The translations under genes and the position numbers were made by a program. Below the pieces are notes generated by a model. The model worked only from the letters and a program-made list of their open reading frames with translations, ran no database searches and was not told the DNA's origin. Shown in pieces: positions 1 through 8,429 of a stretch of 64,000 nucleotides of DNA. How positions within the stretch are numbered: position 1 is the stretch's first letter; the number at the start of each line of letters is the position of its first letter. Source of the DNA: Achromobacter spanius (lineage in GTDB: Bacteria; Pseudomonadota; Gammaproteobacteria; Burkholderiales; Burkholderiaceae_B); the NCBI RefSeq assembly GCF_002812705.1, contig NZ_CP025030.1, positions 1 to 64,000 on the forward strand, written 5' to 3'.

Positions 1-713
1 CCACGCCCATGCCGCGTGCGACCAAGGTGCAGATCGTCTCGTGCCCGCTGACACGGGCGCTGATGCGCCGCGCCACGCCCATCGCCTGGGCGGTTTGCTC
101 GAACACGCTGCTGATGCCGTTGTCACGGTTCAGTTCGATCTGCTCGAAAGGCAGCAGTTGCGCATAGTCCAGCGTCTCGCGCTGGCCAGCACATGCTGGC
201 CAGGCACCACGGCGGCCAGCTCGCAATGCCCGTACGGGAACACCTGCAAGCCGTCATGCCCGAAGTCCGACCCCGCCGCCACATCCGCCTGCCCTTCCAG
301 CACGGCGCGAAAGGCGGCTTGCGTCGTGTCTTCCTGCAGCAGGATGTCGATCTCGGGGTGCGCCCGGCGAAACGATTGAATCCGCGCGGGCAAGTCGCCG
401 GACAACGCCGCCACGCTGACCGCCAGGCGCACGCGCCCCGCACGCCCGTCGCAAAGCCCGCCATCTCGCGGTGCATGTGTTCCAGGTCCTGCAACAGCCG
501 CCGCACGTGCGTGGCCAGCGCGTTGCCGGCCGGCGTGGCCTGCACGCCCTTGACGCCGCGCTCCAGCAGCGGCACGCCAAACGCTTCCTCCATTTCCGAC
601 ATCCGCTTGCTGACTGCCGACGGCACGATGTTCTCGCGCGCGGCGGCCCGCGCCAGGCTGCCTTCTTCCAGGGCGGATAGGAACAACCGCAGCGATATGG
701 GATCAATGTCGCG
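1..713 (-). pseudogene. LysR-family transcriptional regulator, frameshifted and cut by the window edge
   Basis: The minus strand encodes a LysR-type regulator. A winged helix-turn-helix (ISLRLFLSALEEGSLARAAA, then PSAVSKRMSEMEEAFGVPLLERG) reads in one frame up to about 440. The effector-binding domain (RLAVSVAALSGDLPARIQSF, HPEIDILLQEDT) continues in a second frame to about 180. The next part (ETLDYAQLLPFEQIELNRDN, ARRISARVSGHETICTLVAR) reads in a third frame off the left edge. Each junction is explained by one missing base in a GC-rich run. No in-frame ATG or GTG is visible upstream of the HTH, so the start is unresolved. Either a decayed gene or sequencing indels would explain this; the intact domain sequence on both sides of each break favours errors or very recent decay. 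Confidence 0.75.
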
Positions 714-906
714 GACGTGGCTTGATGGGCCGGAGGCGCTTGGCGGACTGGATGCGCTTGATGGGCTTGGGCAGGCTTCATGGCCGAGAGTGTCCCGCGT
801 TGTTCGTGGGCGCGGTGACCCGGGTTTTCCCTAGCGCAAGACTTGAGTATCATCCGCGCTCCGGTCGTGGTTGTACGGCCCCGGCATCACCAGGATTCCC
901 GTTTCC

Positions 907-2015
907 ATGCAATGCCCCGCTGCAATTGGCAAAACCCCGCCTCCAATACGCAATGCTTCAGTTGCCAGGCGCCATTGCCCGTTTCTGCCGCGCCTGCGCC
1001 CGGCAAACAAAAAAAACAAACCATCAAAAAGCCCCCGCGTCCAAGGCCCCTGCCCAGTCCGCGCATCACAATGCGCAGGTGTTTCCCAGCATCTGGGCCC
1101 GGCTGGGCGCAAGCGCCATCGACGCCATCGTCATGGCGGTGGGGATGATCGTCTTGATCATGGCCGCCCAACTGACCTACGAAGGCCTGACGGGCAACAA
1201 ACCGCCCTTCTTGATCGCCTTTGCCGCCGGCTTGATCGGCTGGTTCCTGCCGGCTTTCATGGACGCTTGGGGTAACGGTTCGCCGGGCAAGCGTGTCTTG
1301 AAGCAGCGGGTGGTCAATCGCAAGGGCCAGGCCCCGGGCCTGCTTCGCTCGCTATGGCGCCATACCATGAAGTACACGGTGAACATGCTGCTGCCCGGCC
1401 TGTTCCACCATTTGCAGCAGATGATCTTCGGCGAACGCGCCATGCACAACGCCTTGGCGGGCACGCACGTGGTCACGCGCGATGCGAACCCGCGCGCCAT
1501 GCAGGCCGCCGTCGCCCGGGCCCCCTCTGTCACCGGCGCGGGCAAGTTCCTGTTTACGGTGTTCGGCATCCTGGCGCTGGTCGTGGTGGGCATCGTCATT
1601 GGCATCAACGCCACCGGCGATAGCAAACAGCGACAACCCGCTGCATGCCGACATCAACCGCCTGGACCTGGTCTCCGATCCCGTGCGCCGGCTCGCGGAA
1701 AACCACTATCGGCGCACGCAGAAATTTCCGTCCACGCTGGACGAGCTGGGCATCAGCGCGCAGTCGCTGGAAAGCAGCGGCTTTTCCAAGGTGGAGATGA
1801 ATCCGGTCAACGGCGTCTTGCGCTTCACGATTGCCGGCACGCCCAGCACCGACGGCAGCCCCAGCCTGGCGGGCAAGCATCTGGTCTACGTGCCGGAACT
1901 GCGCGCCGAACGCAAAGGCGGCGGCGTGCGGCGGTGGGAATGCGGCAGCGACGACATCCCCGCCAGCGACCGCACCTACTCTTGCCGCCACGACGCCAGC
2001 GCCTTCGCGCGCTAA
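907..2015 (+). pseudogene. Zinc-ribbon / RDD-family membrane protein with several frameshifts
   Basis: From the ATG at 907 the peptide would be MQCPRCNWQNPASNTQCFSC, a CxxC...CxxC zinc ribbon, if one C were restored to the C-run near 917. A second frame change lies near 1010-1030 in an A-rich stretch, and a third near 1620. The middle frame carries an RDD domain with membrane segments (SAIDAIVMAVGMIVLIMAAQ, PFLIAFAAGLIGWFLPAF) and GSPGKRVLKQRVVNRKGQAP, plus a last helix FLFTVFGILALVVVGIVIGI. The C-terminal frame (LHADINRLDLVSDPVRRLAE to FAR, stop at 2013-2015) looks like a pilin-like periplasmic tail. RDD proteins are integral membrane proteins of mostly unknown function. All pieces lie in order, so this is one gene broken by three or more single-base indels. 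Confidence 0.7.
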
Positions 2016-2106
2016 GCCGCCCGGCCTTGGTCACAAGCTGCCCTGTAAAACGACAGAACCCCGCGGCAGAACCCCCGCGACATAACCCCACGACGGAACC
2101 CTACGC

Positions 2107-3639
2107 ATGTCCGCCTTGATCGAAGCCATCCAACGCGCCGAAGACGGCAGCGACCTGCCAAAAATGCTGTCGCTATGCGAACAGGCCGTGCGCGAACAGC
2201 CTGGTTCAGCCACCGTCTGGGGCTTGCGCGCCCGCTGCCACGCCCAACGCAAGGCCTACGCCCAGCGTGACGCCGACGTGGCCCGCGCCCTGGCGCTGGA
2301 CCCGCAATGCAGCGACGCCATTGCCGTGCAGGCCGTGGTGCGCTACGACGAAGGCGACGAACAGGAAGCCTGGCGCGCCGTGCGCGACGCCCGCCAACGC
2401 GCCCCCTCCCACTACGGCTTGCTGATGGCTGAAGCCTACCTGCTGATCAACGATCGCCGCCTGGATGACGCCATCGCCAGTTGGACGCGAGCCTCTCAGA
2501 TCCGCTCGGCCGCCGCGGCGCCCCATTGCTATATCGGCTCAAACCTGCACAACGCCGGCCGCTACGCGGACGCCCTGCCCTACCACCAGCGCGCCGTCGC
2601 CCTGGCGCCCAACAATGGCGGCTTTCTGTACGACGCCGGCAACAATTACCGCCGCTTGGGCGATTTGAACAACGCCATCGCCATGTTCGACCGCGCCCGC
2701 GCCATCCTGGGCGAAGAGAACGCCATCCAGCACAACCGCGCGTCCTGCCTGCAAGCCATGGGCCGCGACGCCGACGCGGTGGAAGAATGGACCAGCCTGC
2801 TGCGACGCGAACCCGACTGGGACTGGCCGCTGGAAGGCAAGGCGCGCTCGCTACACCGGCTGGGCGCGGACGAAGCCGTGCCCCTGTGGCGCCATCTGGA
2901 CGCGCTTTCCGACAACGGCTGGGAAGGCCGCAAGGAACAAGCCCGCGAATACGTGCGCGGCGGCAAACCCGAACTGGCCGAAGAGGCGCTGCTAGGCCTG
3001 GATCCGCTTGATAGCGGCGACGCCCAGTTGCTGTTCGTGGCGGGTAACGCCCAGCGCGACCAGCGCAACTGGGAAGCCGCGCTGGCGTACTACCTGAAAG
3101 GCTATGAACTTGCGCCCGGCGATGACTTCCTGCCCGGCAACGCCGCCGACATGCTGAACTACCTGGAACGCCACGACGAAGCGCTACCGCTGGCGGAAGT
3201 GGCGATTTCACTGGACCCCGACTGGCTGAAATGGCGCCGCGTGCGCATTGAAGCGCTGACGCACCTGGACCGCGCCGACGAGGCCGTGGCCTATGCCGAC
3301 ACCACCCTGGAACGCTGGTCAGACAGCGGCCCCCTGCATGCCGAACGCATCAACGCACTGATCGCCGCCAAGCGCCATGACGAAGGGCTGGCGGCCTGCG
3401 ACCGCCTGCTTGCGCTGGACCCGGACTATCGCAGTTGGGCGCTGTTTGCGCGTGGCAGGATCTTCGGCCAGATGAAGCGCCACGCCGAATCGGCCGTGGC
3501 CTACCGCCAGGCTTCCGCGTCTTACCAGCAAAACGGCAAACCCTATTTTCAAGAGCTGTCGATGAAGAACGCGCTGGAAGCGGAAGCGGCCGCCTCCAAA
3601 CCCGCCGGATTTCTTGGCCGGCTGTTCGGCCGCAAGTAG
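2107..3639 (+). CDS. Tetratricopeptide-repeat protein
   Basis: A 510-residue soluble protein without a signal peptide, built almost entirely of TPR-type helix pairs, for example AGRYADALPYHQRAVALAPN (about 155-175), LGDLNNAIAMFDRARAIL, NWEAALAYYLKGYELAPGDD and RHDEALPLAEVAISLDPDW. It ends in a basic tail FLGRLFGRK. TPR proteins act as scaffolds for protein-protein contacts; nothing in the sequence points to a partner or reaction. It follows the frameshifted RDD gene by about 90 bp on the same strand and is itself intact, which contrasts with its broken neighbours. The tRNA-Leu gene begins 66 bp after its stop. Confidence 0.8.
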   Translation: MSALIEAIQRAEDGSDLPKMLSLCEQAVREQPGSATVWGLRARCHAQRKAYAQRDADVARALALDPQCSDAIAVQAVVRYDEGDEQEAWRAVRDARQRAPSHYGLLMAEAYLLINDRRLDDAIASWTRASQIRSAAAAPHCYIGSNLHNAGRYADALPYHQRAVALAPNNGGFLYDAGNNYRRLGDLNNAIAMFDRARAILGEENAIQHNRASCLQAMGRDADAVEEWTSLLRREPDWDWPLEGKARSLHRLGADEAVPLWRHLDALSDNGWEGRKEQAREYVRGGKPELAEEALLGLDPLDSGDAQLLFVAGNAQRDQRNWEAALAYYLKGYELAPGDDFLPGNAADMLNYLERHDEALPLAEVAISLDPDWLKWRRVRIEALTHLDRADEAVAYADTTLERWSDSGPLHAERINALIAAKRHDEGLAACDRLLALDPDYRSWALFARGRIFGQMKRHAESAVAYRQASASYQQNGKPYFQELSMKNALEAEAAASKPAGFLGRLFGRK

Positions 3640-3705
3640 CCGGGGGGCGCGCAGCGGGATGTTATAGTCACGCCCGCTGCCGACCCTTGCAAAGGGCCGC
3701 GCATC

Positions 3706-4016
3706 GCCCGAGTGGTGAAATTGGTAGACACAAGGGACTTAAAAAATTTGAGCCCTTTGGGGGAAACTCCAAAGGTGTAGCCCGTCAAACTCGGCGAACG
3801 CCCTGGACCTGTTCCGAGCCAACGCCGAGCCAAGCCCCGATTGAAAAGCCGGGGAAGGTGTAGAGAGCAGACGGCGGGCACCTACGGCCGCAAGGCTATG
3901 GTGAAGGCGTGCTCCAGACCACGAACAGCGCACCCGCGCTGGCGGCGAAAGCCGAAGTGGTAAGAAAATCCCTCGGCCGCAAGGCCGTACCGGTTCGATT
4001 CCGGTCTCGGGCACCA
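3706..4016 (+). tRNA. tRNA-Leu(UAA), interrupted by a group I intron
   Basis: The 5' exon (3706-3740) starts GCCCGAG, and the 3' exon (3965-4016) ends CTCGGGC-A-CCA, giving a perfect 7-bp acceptor stem with an encoded CCA. Joined exons form the anticodon arm AGGGA-CUUAAAA-UCCCU with anticodon UAA, a long variable arm (CGGCCGCAAGGCCG) and a T arm ACCGG-TTCGATT-CCGGT. A 224-nt intron splits the anticodon between U34 and A35, the position used in cyanobacterial and plastid tRNA-Leu(UAA). A possible extended -10 (TGTTATAGT, 3660-3668) lies 37 bp upstream without a good -35. Mature length would be 87 nt. Confidence 0.93.
3741..3964 (+). ncRNA. Group I intron (self-splicing, probable IC3 type) in tRNA-Leu(UAA)
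   Basis: A 224-nt insert with no ORF carries the group I core. P1: exon CUU pairs with intron GAG (3750-3752), placing a U.G wobble at the 5' splice site, and exon GGG pairs with CCC (3753-3755). P2 is the hairpin CCTTTGG...CCAAAGG (about 3754-3776). P4 pairs CUCGGCG with CGCCGAG. P6 is CCCCG...CGGGG. P3 pairs CCGUC with GACGG. P7 pairs GAGCA (3865-3869) with TGCTC (3910-3914). P8 is CACC...GGTG, and P9 stems are AGCGC/GCGCT and GGC...GCC. The intron ends in G (3964), as the class requires. Its size is between the Azoarcus tRNA-Ile intron and cyanobacterial tRNA-Leu introns. Splicing is inferred, not shown. Confidence 0.88.
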
Positions 4017-4074
4017 CCTGCTGCGTCCGCAGCTTGCACAGGCCAGGCGATTGCGCTTGGCCGGACGACCACAC

Positions 4075-4689
4075 TTGAACGCTCCTTCCGCCCCTGCCCC
4101 CTTCATCGTCCTGGACGCCTGCGTCCTGATGTCCGGCATTCTGCGCCGGCTGCTGTTGCGCCTGGCCGAGGCCGATGTGTTCATACCCGTCTGGACCGAA
4201 CGCATCGGCGAGGAATGGCGGCGCAACGCGGCGCGAATCTGGGATATTCCGCCCGAGGTATTGGCCGATTTCTGGCCGAGATGAACGCGAGCTTTCCCCA
4301 GGCCAACGAGGTCGACACGCAGGTGTACGAAGCGTCGTTGCGCTATAGCGACCCGAAGGACTTCCACGTGATTGCGGCCGGGTTGGCGCGGCGTGCGCGC
4401 TGTGGCTTGCAGCAGCCGCCCCGTGGTGCAGGTGCTGACCTGGAACCTGAAGGATTTCAACCGTTCGGAATTGCGCCGCCAGGGCCTGGACGTCTACAAC
4501 CCGGACCGCATGCTGGTGCAATGGTGGCAGGCCGACCCGGCGCGCATGCGCGAGGCCGTGGCCCAGATTCCCGCCGACTACATCGCCTTGGACCGCGAGC
4601 CGCTGCCGCTGTCCACGATCTTGCATCGTGAGCGCCTGTATGGTTTGAAAAGCCTGGTGGCGCGCGAGATGGTTGAAAAAGCGGGCTGA
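4075..4689 (+). pseudogene. PIN-domain protein, frameshifted
   Basis: Starting from a TTG at 4075 the peptide MNAPSAPAPFIVLDACVLMS has the first PIN-fold aspartate (LDACVL), followed by VFIPVWTERIGEEWRRNAAR. The frame breaks near 4265, where restoring one C gives ADFLAEMNASFPQANEVD, then SDPKDFHVIAAGLARRARC, and breaks again near 4405 into RPVVQVLTWNLKDFNRSELR to the stop at 4687-4689. The SDPKDFHVIAA and TWNLKDF segments match the acidic C-terminal PIN motifs (metal-dependent RNase fold, often a VapC-like toxin). No antitoxin gene is adjacent. With two frameshifts no functional product is expected unless these are sequencing errors. Confidence 0.65.
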
Positions 4690-4773
4690 ACCACGGCCTG
4701 AAACGCGGGCAAAAAAAGCGGGCCTGGGCAGCTTGCGCCGCACCAGGCCCGGAGCCAATCTTGTTCCCCGAGG

Positions 4774-6280
4774 TCAGTCGACCTCGACGAACGTTTCCTC
4801 GCGCTTCTTGCGCAGTGCCGGCAGCATCACCAGCACCAGCAGGATGGCAGCCAGGGCAAGCAGCGTCGCCGACAGCGGGCGCGTGACGAACGTGCTGAAT
4901 TCACCGCGCGACAGCAATAGCGCCCGACGGAAGTTCTCTTCCATCATCGGACCCAGCACCAGGCCCAGCAACAGCGGCGCGCCCTCGCAACCCAACTTGC
5001 TCCAGACATACCCGATGACGCCAAAGATGGCGAACATGAAGATGTCGAACACGTTGTAGTTCAGCGAATACACCCCGATCGTGCAGAACACGAGAATGGC
5101 CGGGAACAGCATGCCGGTAGGGTACGCGCAGCAATTTGACCCAGATGCCGATCAGGGGCAGGTTCAGGATCACCAGCATCAGGTTGCCGATCCACATGGA
5201 GGCGATCAGGCCCCAGAAAAGTTCGGGATGGCTGGTCATCACTTGCGGGCCGGGCTGGATGTTGTGGATGGTCATTGCCCCCACCATCAGCGCCATCACC
5301 GCGTTGCCGGGAATACCCAGCGTCAACAAGGGAATGAACGAGGTTTGTGCGCCAGCGTTGTTGGCCGACTCCGGCCCCGCCAGACCGGCGGGGTGGCCCT
5401 TGCCGAAACGTTCGGGCTCTTTCGACAGCTTTTTCTCAAGCGTGTACGAGGCAAACGCCGACAACACCGAACCGCCGCCCGGCAAGATACCCAGCGCCGA
5501 ACCCAGGGCGGTGCCCCGCACGATGGCGGGCGCCGCTTCGCGGAATTCCTGGCGGCTGGGGTACAGCGAGCCCACCTTGTCGGTGATTTCGACGCGGTTC
5601 TCTTTCTGCTCCAGGTTGGCCATGATTTCCGACAGGCCGAAAACGCCCATCGCCACAATCGCGAAATCGATACCGTCCTGCAATTCCGGAATGCTGAAGT
5701 CGTAACGGGCGACGCCGGAATTGACGTCGGTGCCCACCATGCCCAGCAGCAAGCCCAGCAAGATCATGCAGATGGCCTTGGGCAGCGAGCCCGACGCGAG
5801 CACGACCGCGCCGATCAGCCCCAGCGCCATCAGAGAAAAGTACTCCGCCGGGCCGAACGCGAACGCCACTTCCGCCAGAGGCGGCGCAAACGCCGCGATC
5901 AGGACGGTGGCAACGCTACCCGCGAAGAATGATCCGATGGCGGCAAGGGACAGCGCGGCGCCCGCCCTGCCGTTACGCGCCATCTGGTGGCCGTCCAGCA
6001 CCGTCACCACCGCGGACGTCTCACCCGGCAAATTCACCAGAATGGCCGTGGTCGAACCGCCGTACTGGGTGCCGTAGTAGATGCCGGCCAGCATGATCAG
6101 GCCGGCCGTGGGCGGCAACACATACGTGATGGGAAGCAGCATGGCAATGGTGGGAACAGGCCCCAAGCCCGGCAAGACGCCGACCAGCGTGCCCAGCAGG
6201 CAACCCAGGAATGCATAGCTGAGGTTTTCCGGCGTGAACGCCACGGAGAAACCCAGCATCAGGTTTTGTAGAAGTTCCAT
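4774..6280 (-). pseudogene. tctA: Tripartite tricarboxylate transporter TctA, large membrane subunit, one frameshift
   Basis: The N-terminal part (MELLQNLMLGFSVAFTPENL, GTLVGVLPGLGPVPTIAMLL, GTQYGGSTTAILVNLPGETS, LGILPGGGSVLSAFASYTLE, SANNAGAQTSFIPLLTLGIP) is typical of the 12-helix TctA channel subunit. At about 5115 the frame shifts: one extra base in TACCGGCATG changes YRMLFPAI into YRHAVPGH. The rest (MLFPAILVFCTIGVYSLNYN to EETFVEVD) reads in the next frame to a stop at 4774. Total length is about 501 residues, the usual TctA size. TctA and TctB form the membrane part of a sodium- or proton-driven carboxylate importer that needs a periplasmic TctC/Bug protein. Only 9 bp separate it from tctB, so they are co-transcribed. 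Confidence 0.85.
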
Positions 6281-6289
6281 TGTTGTCTC

Positions 6290-6748
6290 CTAGTTGCCGA
6301 ATGCGCTGGGCCACAGCGGGAAGATCAAGCCCAGGCCGCGTATGAACGCCAGGTAGGAGAACGCCACGAGGAACAGGCCGTTGGCAACGGCGACTTTCCA
6401 ATTGAATTCATGACTGGCAAGGCTGCTGATGAGAACCAGCAGGAATACCGAGATGTAGAGCCCCAGGTACCGCAGCGCGAAACCGTAGAACACCACGGAT
6501 CCGACCACCAGGAAGAGGATGCGGAAATCGTAGCGGCTGATCGTGGTGGTATCGGCCTTCTTGGCCAGTGCGCTGATCAGCACGACCGCGCCCATCAGCG
6601 CCAGCACGATGCCCAGCCAGAACGGGAAATATCCCGGTCCCATGCGGGCCGCGCTTCCCATGGAATATTCGGTGGCCTGTACGGAAAAGGCCCCCCCTAA
6701 AGCAATAAACATGGCTCCGGACCAAAAGTCCTGTCTGTTTCTTATCAA
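6290..6748 (-). CDS. tctB: Tripartite tricarboxylate transporter TctB, small membrane subunit
   Basis: A 152-residue protein with four hydrophobic segments (SGAMFIALGGAFSVQATEYS, FPFWLGIVLALMGAVVLISA, LFLVVGSVVFYGFALRYLGL, VAVANGLFLVAFSYLAFIRG) and the TctB signature MGPGYFP. It begins with TTG at 6748, preceded by a GGGAGA ribosome-binding site; no better start is present. It heads the tctBA pair, but the usual tctC (binding protein) is missing upstream, where 448 bp of non-coding DNA precede ilvA's terminator. The partner is probably one of the Bug proteins encoded elsewhere. Confidence 0.85.
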   Translation of the reverse strand: MIRNRQDFWSGAMFIALGGAFSVQATEYSMGSAARMGPGYFPFWLGIVLALMGAVVLISALAKKADTTTISRYDFRILFLVVGSVVFYGFALRYLGLYISVFLLVLISSLASHEFNWKVAVANGLFLVAFSYLAFIRGLGLIFPLWPSAFGN

Positions 6749-7125
6749 GCTGCAGTCTCCCTAGTCTGACGCGCCGGAACATCGCTGGAAAAAGTGGCGC
6801 GTCCTTATCTCTACGCCCCCCACCGCTGGCAAGCCGTTGGCGAAAAAGCGAAGTTGCAGATACTAAATCGCATGACGACATATCGAATATCCGTATGAAC
6901 CATGACTTTTTTGGGGATATCCCTAGTCCAAATATTGGACAGATTTTTCTCAACTCGCTTCAATTACGGCTTCCGAAATGCCTTCAATTCGCTTTCAAGC
7001 CGCTTGCCGTGGGGATGTCAGCCATCTTAAAAAAGTTCAACGGGTGGCAAAAAAAATCTGAAGCCTGATCCGCGCCGAGCAACTTTTTTTTCAACCATTC
7101 CCCTCCGAACCGCGCAGACGCACGT
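6749..7125. promoter_or_regulatory. Non-coding upstream region of tctBA with palindromic operator candidates
   Basis: No gene is seen here. The stretch is more AT-rich than its surroundings. It contains a perfect palindrome GTCCAAATATTGGAC (6926-6940), a second palindrome GGGATATCCC (6914-6923) next to it, and ATATCGAATATCCGTAT just upstream. These lie about 170-190 bp from the tctB start and are plausible operators for the transporter; the regulator is unknown. Confidence 0.4.
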
Positions 7126-7152
7126 AAAAACGCCCGCAAAGTGCGGGCGTTT
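7126..7152 (-). terminator. Intrinsic terminator after ilvA
   Basis: Read on the minus strand: a perfect 9-10 bp stem AAACGCCCGC...GCGGGCGTTT with a short loop, followed by a T run (A run 7126-7130 on plus). It lies 45 bp past the ilvA stop. Confidence 0.85.
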
Positions 7153-7196
7153 GAGGTCGATGCGGTCGGGAACGATGCGGCCTTGAGCCGCCGCGG

Positions 7197-8414
7197 TCAG
7201 TGATCGTGGTTGCTGGCCGCGAAGCCCGCGGCGTTCAGCACATCGATCACTTCAAGAATGTGTTCCGGCCCGCGCGTTTGCAGCACGAAGTCCACTTCAA
7301 CGTTGCGCACCGGCAGCGACGTGAAGGCGCGCTGGTGATGCACTTCGGTGATGTTGGCCTGGGCGTCGGCGATGAGCTTGGTGGCATGCGCCAGGGCGCC
7401 GGGCAGGTCGCGCAGGTCCACGCGGATGCGGGCCAGGCGGCCGGCGCGCACCATGCCGCGTTCGATCAGTTCGCCCAGCATCAGCGGGTCGATATTGCCG
7501 CCGGTCAGCACCAGGCCGATACGCTTGCCCTTGAAGCGGTCGCTGCCAGCTTCCTGCGCGCGCAGCAGCGCGGCCAACCCGGCGGCGCCCGCGCCTTCGA
7601 CCACGGTCTTCTCAATTTCCAGCAGCACGACGATGGCGTGCTCGATGTCGCTTTCGCTGACCAGTTCAATGTGGTCGACCAGCTTGGCAACGATCGGCTG
7701 CGTCAGCGCGCCGGGCGACTTCACCGCAATGCCTTCCGCGATGGTGTATTGCCCCTGCGGCATGGCCACGCCCTTGACGGCCGCGTACATGGACGGAAAG
7801 CGTTCCGTCTGCACGCCCACGATCTCGATGCCAGGCTTCAAGGCCTTGGCCGCGGTGGCCATCCCGGAAATCAAGCCGCCCCCGCCAATCGCGATCACCA
7901 ACATGTCCAACTGCGGCTGGTCTTCCAGCATTTCCAGCGCCACGGTGCCCTGCCCCGAAATGACGGCTTCGTCATCGTAGGGATGGATCATGATCAGGCC
8001 GCGTGCCTGGGCAAGTTCGTAGCCGTGCGCCTTGGCGTCGTCAAAGGTATCACCGGCCAGCACCACTTCGGCGCCGAAGCGGCGGGTGTTGGCCACCTTG
8101 ACCGTGGGTGTGAAGCGCGGCATCACGATCACGGCGGGCACGCCCATGCGCTGGGCATGGTAGGCCACGCCCTGCGCGTGATTGCCGGCAGACACCGCGA
8201 TCACGCCCTTGGCCCGCTCGTCGGCCGTCAGGGTCAACATGCGGTTCAGGGCGCCGCGTTCCTTGAAGGACGCCGTGAATTGCAGGTTCTCGAACTTCAG
8301 CCAGATCTCGGCGCCGAAGATGTCGGACAGCGTGCGCGACAGGGTAAAGGGGGTCTTCAGCACCTGGCCGCGCAGGTTGTCGCGGGCGGTCTGGATGGAA
8401 GCGATATCGATCAC
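7197..8414 (-). CDS. ilvA: Threonine ammonia-lyase (threonine dehydratase), PLP-dependent, with ACT domain
   Basis: Converts L-threonine to 2-oxobutanoate and ammonia, the first committed step of isoleucine synthesis. The 405-residue protein has a fold-II PLP domain: Schiff-base lysine K51 in TASFKERGA, the SAGNHAQGVA substrate loop and the glycine-rich phosphate loop GGGGLISG. One C-terminal ACT-like domain (about 330-405, RIRVDLRDLPGALAHATKLI) suggests allosteric control. It has one regulatory domain, unlike the roughly 510-residue E. coli IlvA with two. The start is GTG at 8412-8414. It is transcribed alone, ends in a strong terminator, and lies away from the ilvBHC operon at 13.6-17 kb. 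Confidence 0.92.
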   Translation of the reverse strand: MIDIASIQTARDNLRGQVLKTPFTLSRTLSDIFGAEIWLKFENLQFTASFKERGALNRMLTLTADERAKGVIAVSAGNHAQGVAYHAQRMGVPAVIVMPRFTPTVKVANTRRFGAEVVLAGDTFDDAKAHGYELAQARGLIMIHPYDDEAVISGQGTVALEMLEDQPQLDMLVIAIGGGGLISGMATAAKALKPGIEIVGVQTERFPSMYAAVKGVAMPQGQYTIAEGIAVKSPGALTQPIVAKLVDHIELVSESDIEHAIVVLLEIEKTVVEGAGAAGLAALLRAQEAGSDRFKGKRIGLVLTGGNIDPLMLGELIERGMVRAGRLARIRVDLRDLPGALAHATKLIADAQANITEVHHQRAFTSLPVRNVEVDFVLQTRGPEHILEVIDVLNAAGFAASNHDH

Positions 8415-8429
8415 GATGGGAAGATCCTG

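Noticed and set aside
3882..4460. Minus-strand frame over tRNA-Leu and its intron (contains CPRPESNRYG)
   Set aside because: Known artefact of translating tRNA antisense; the intron itself has no ORF or homing endonuclease.
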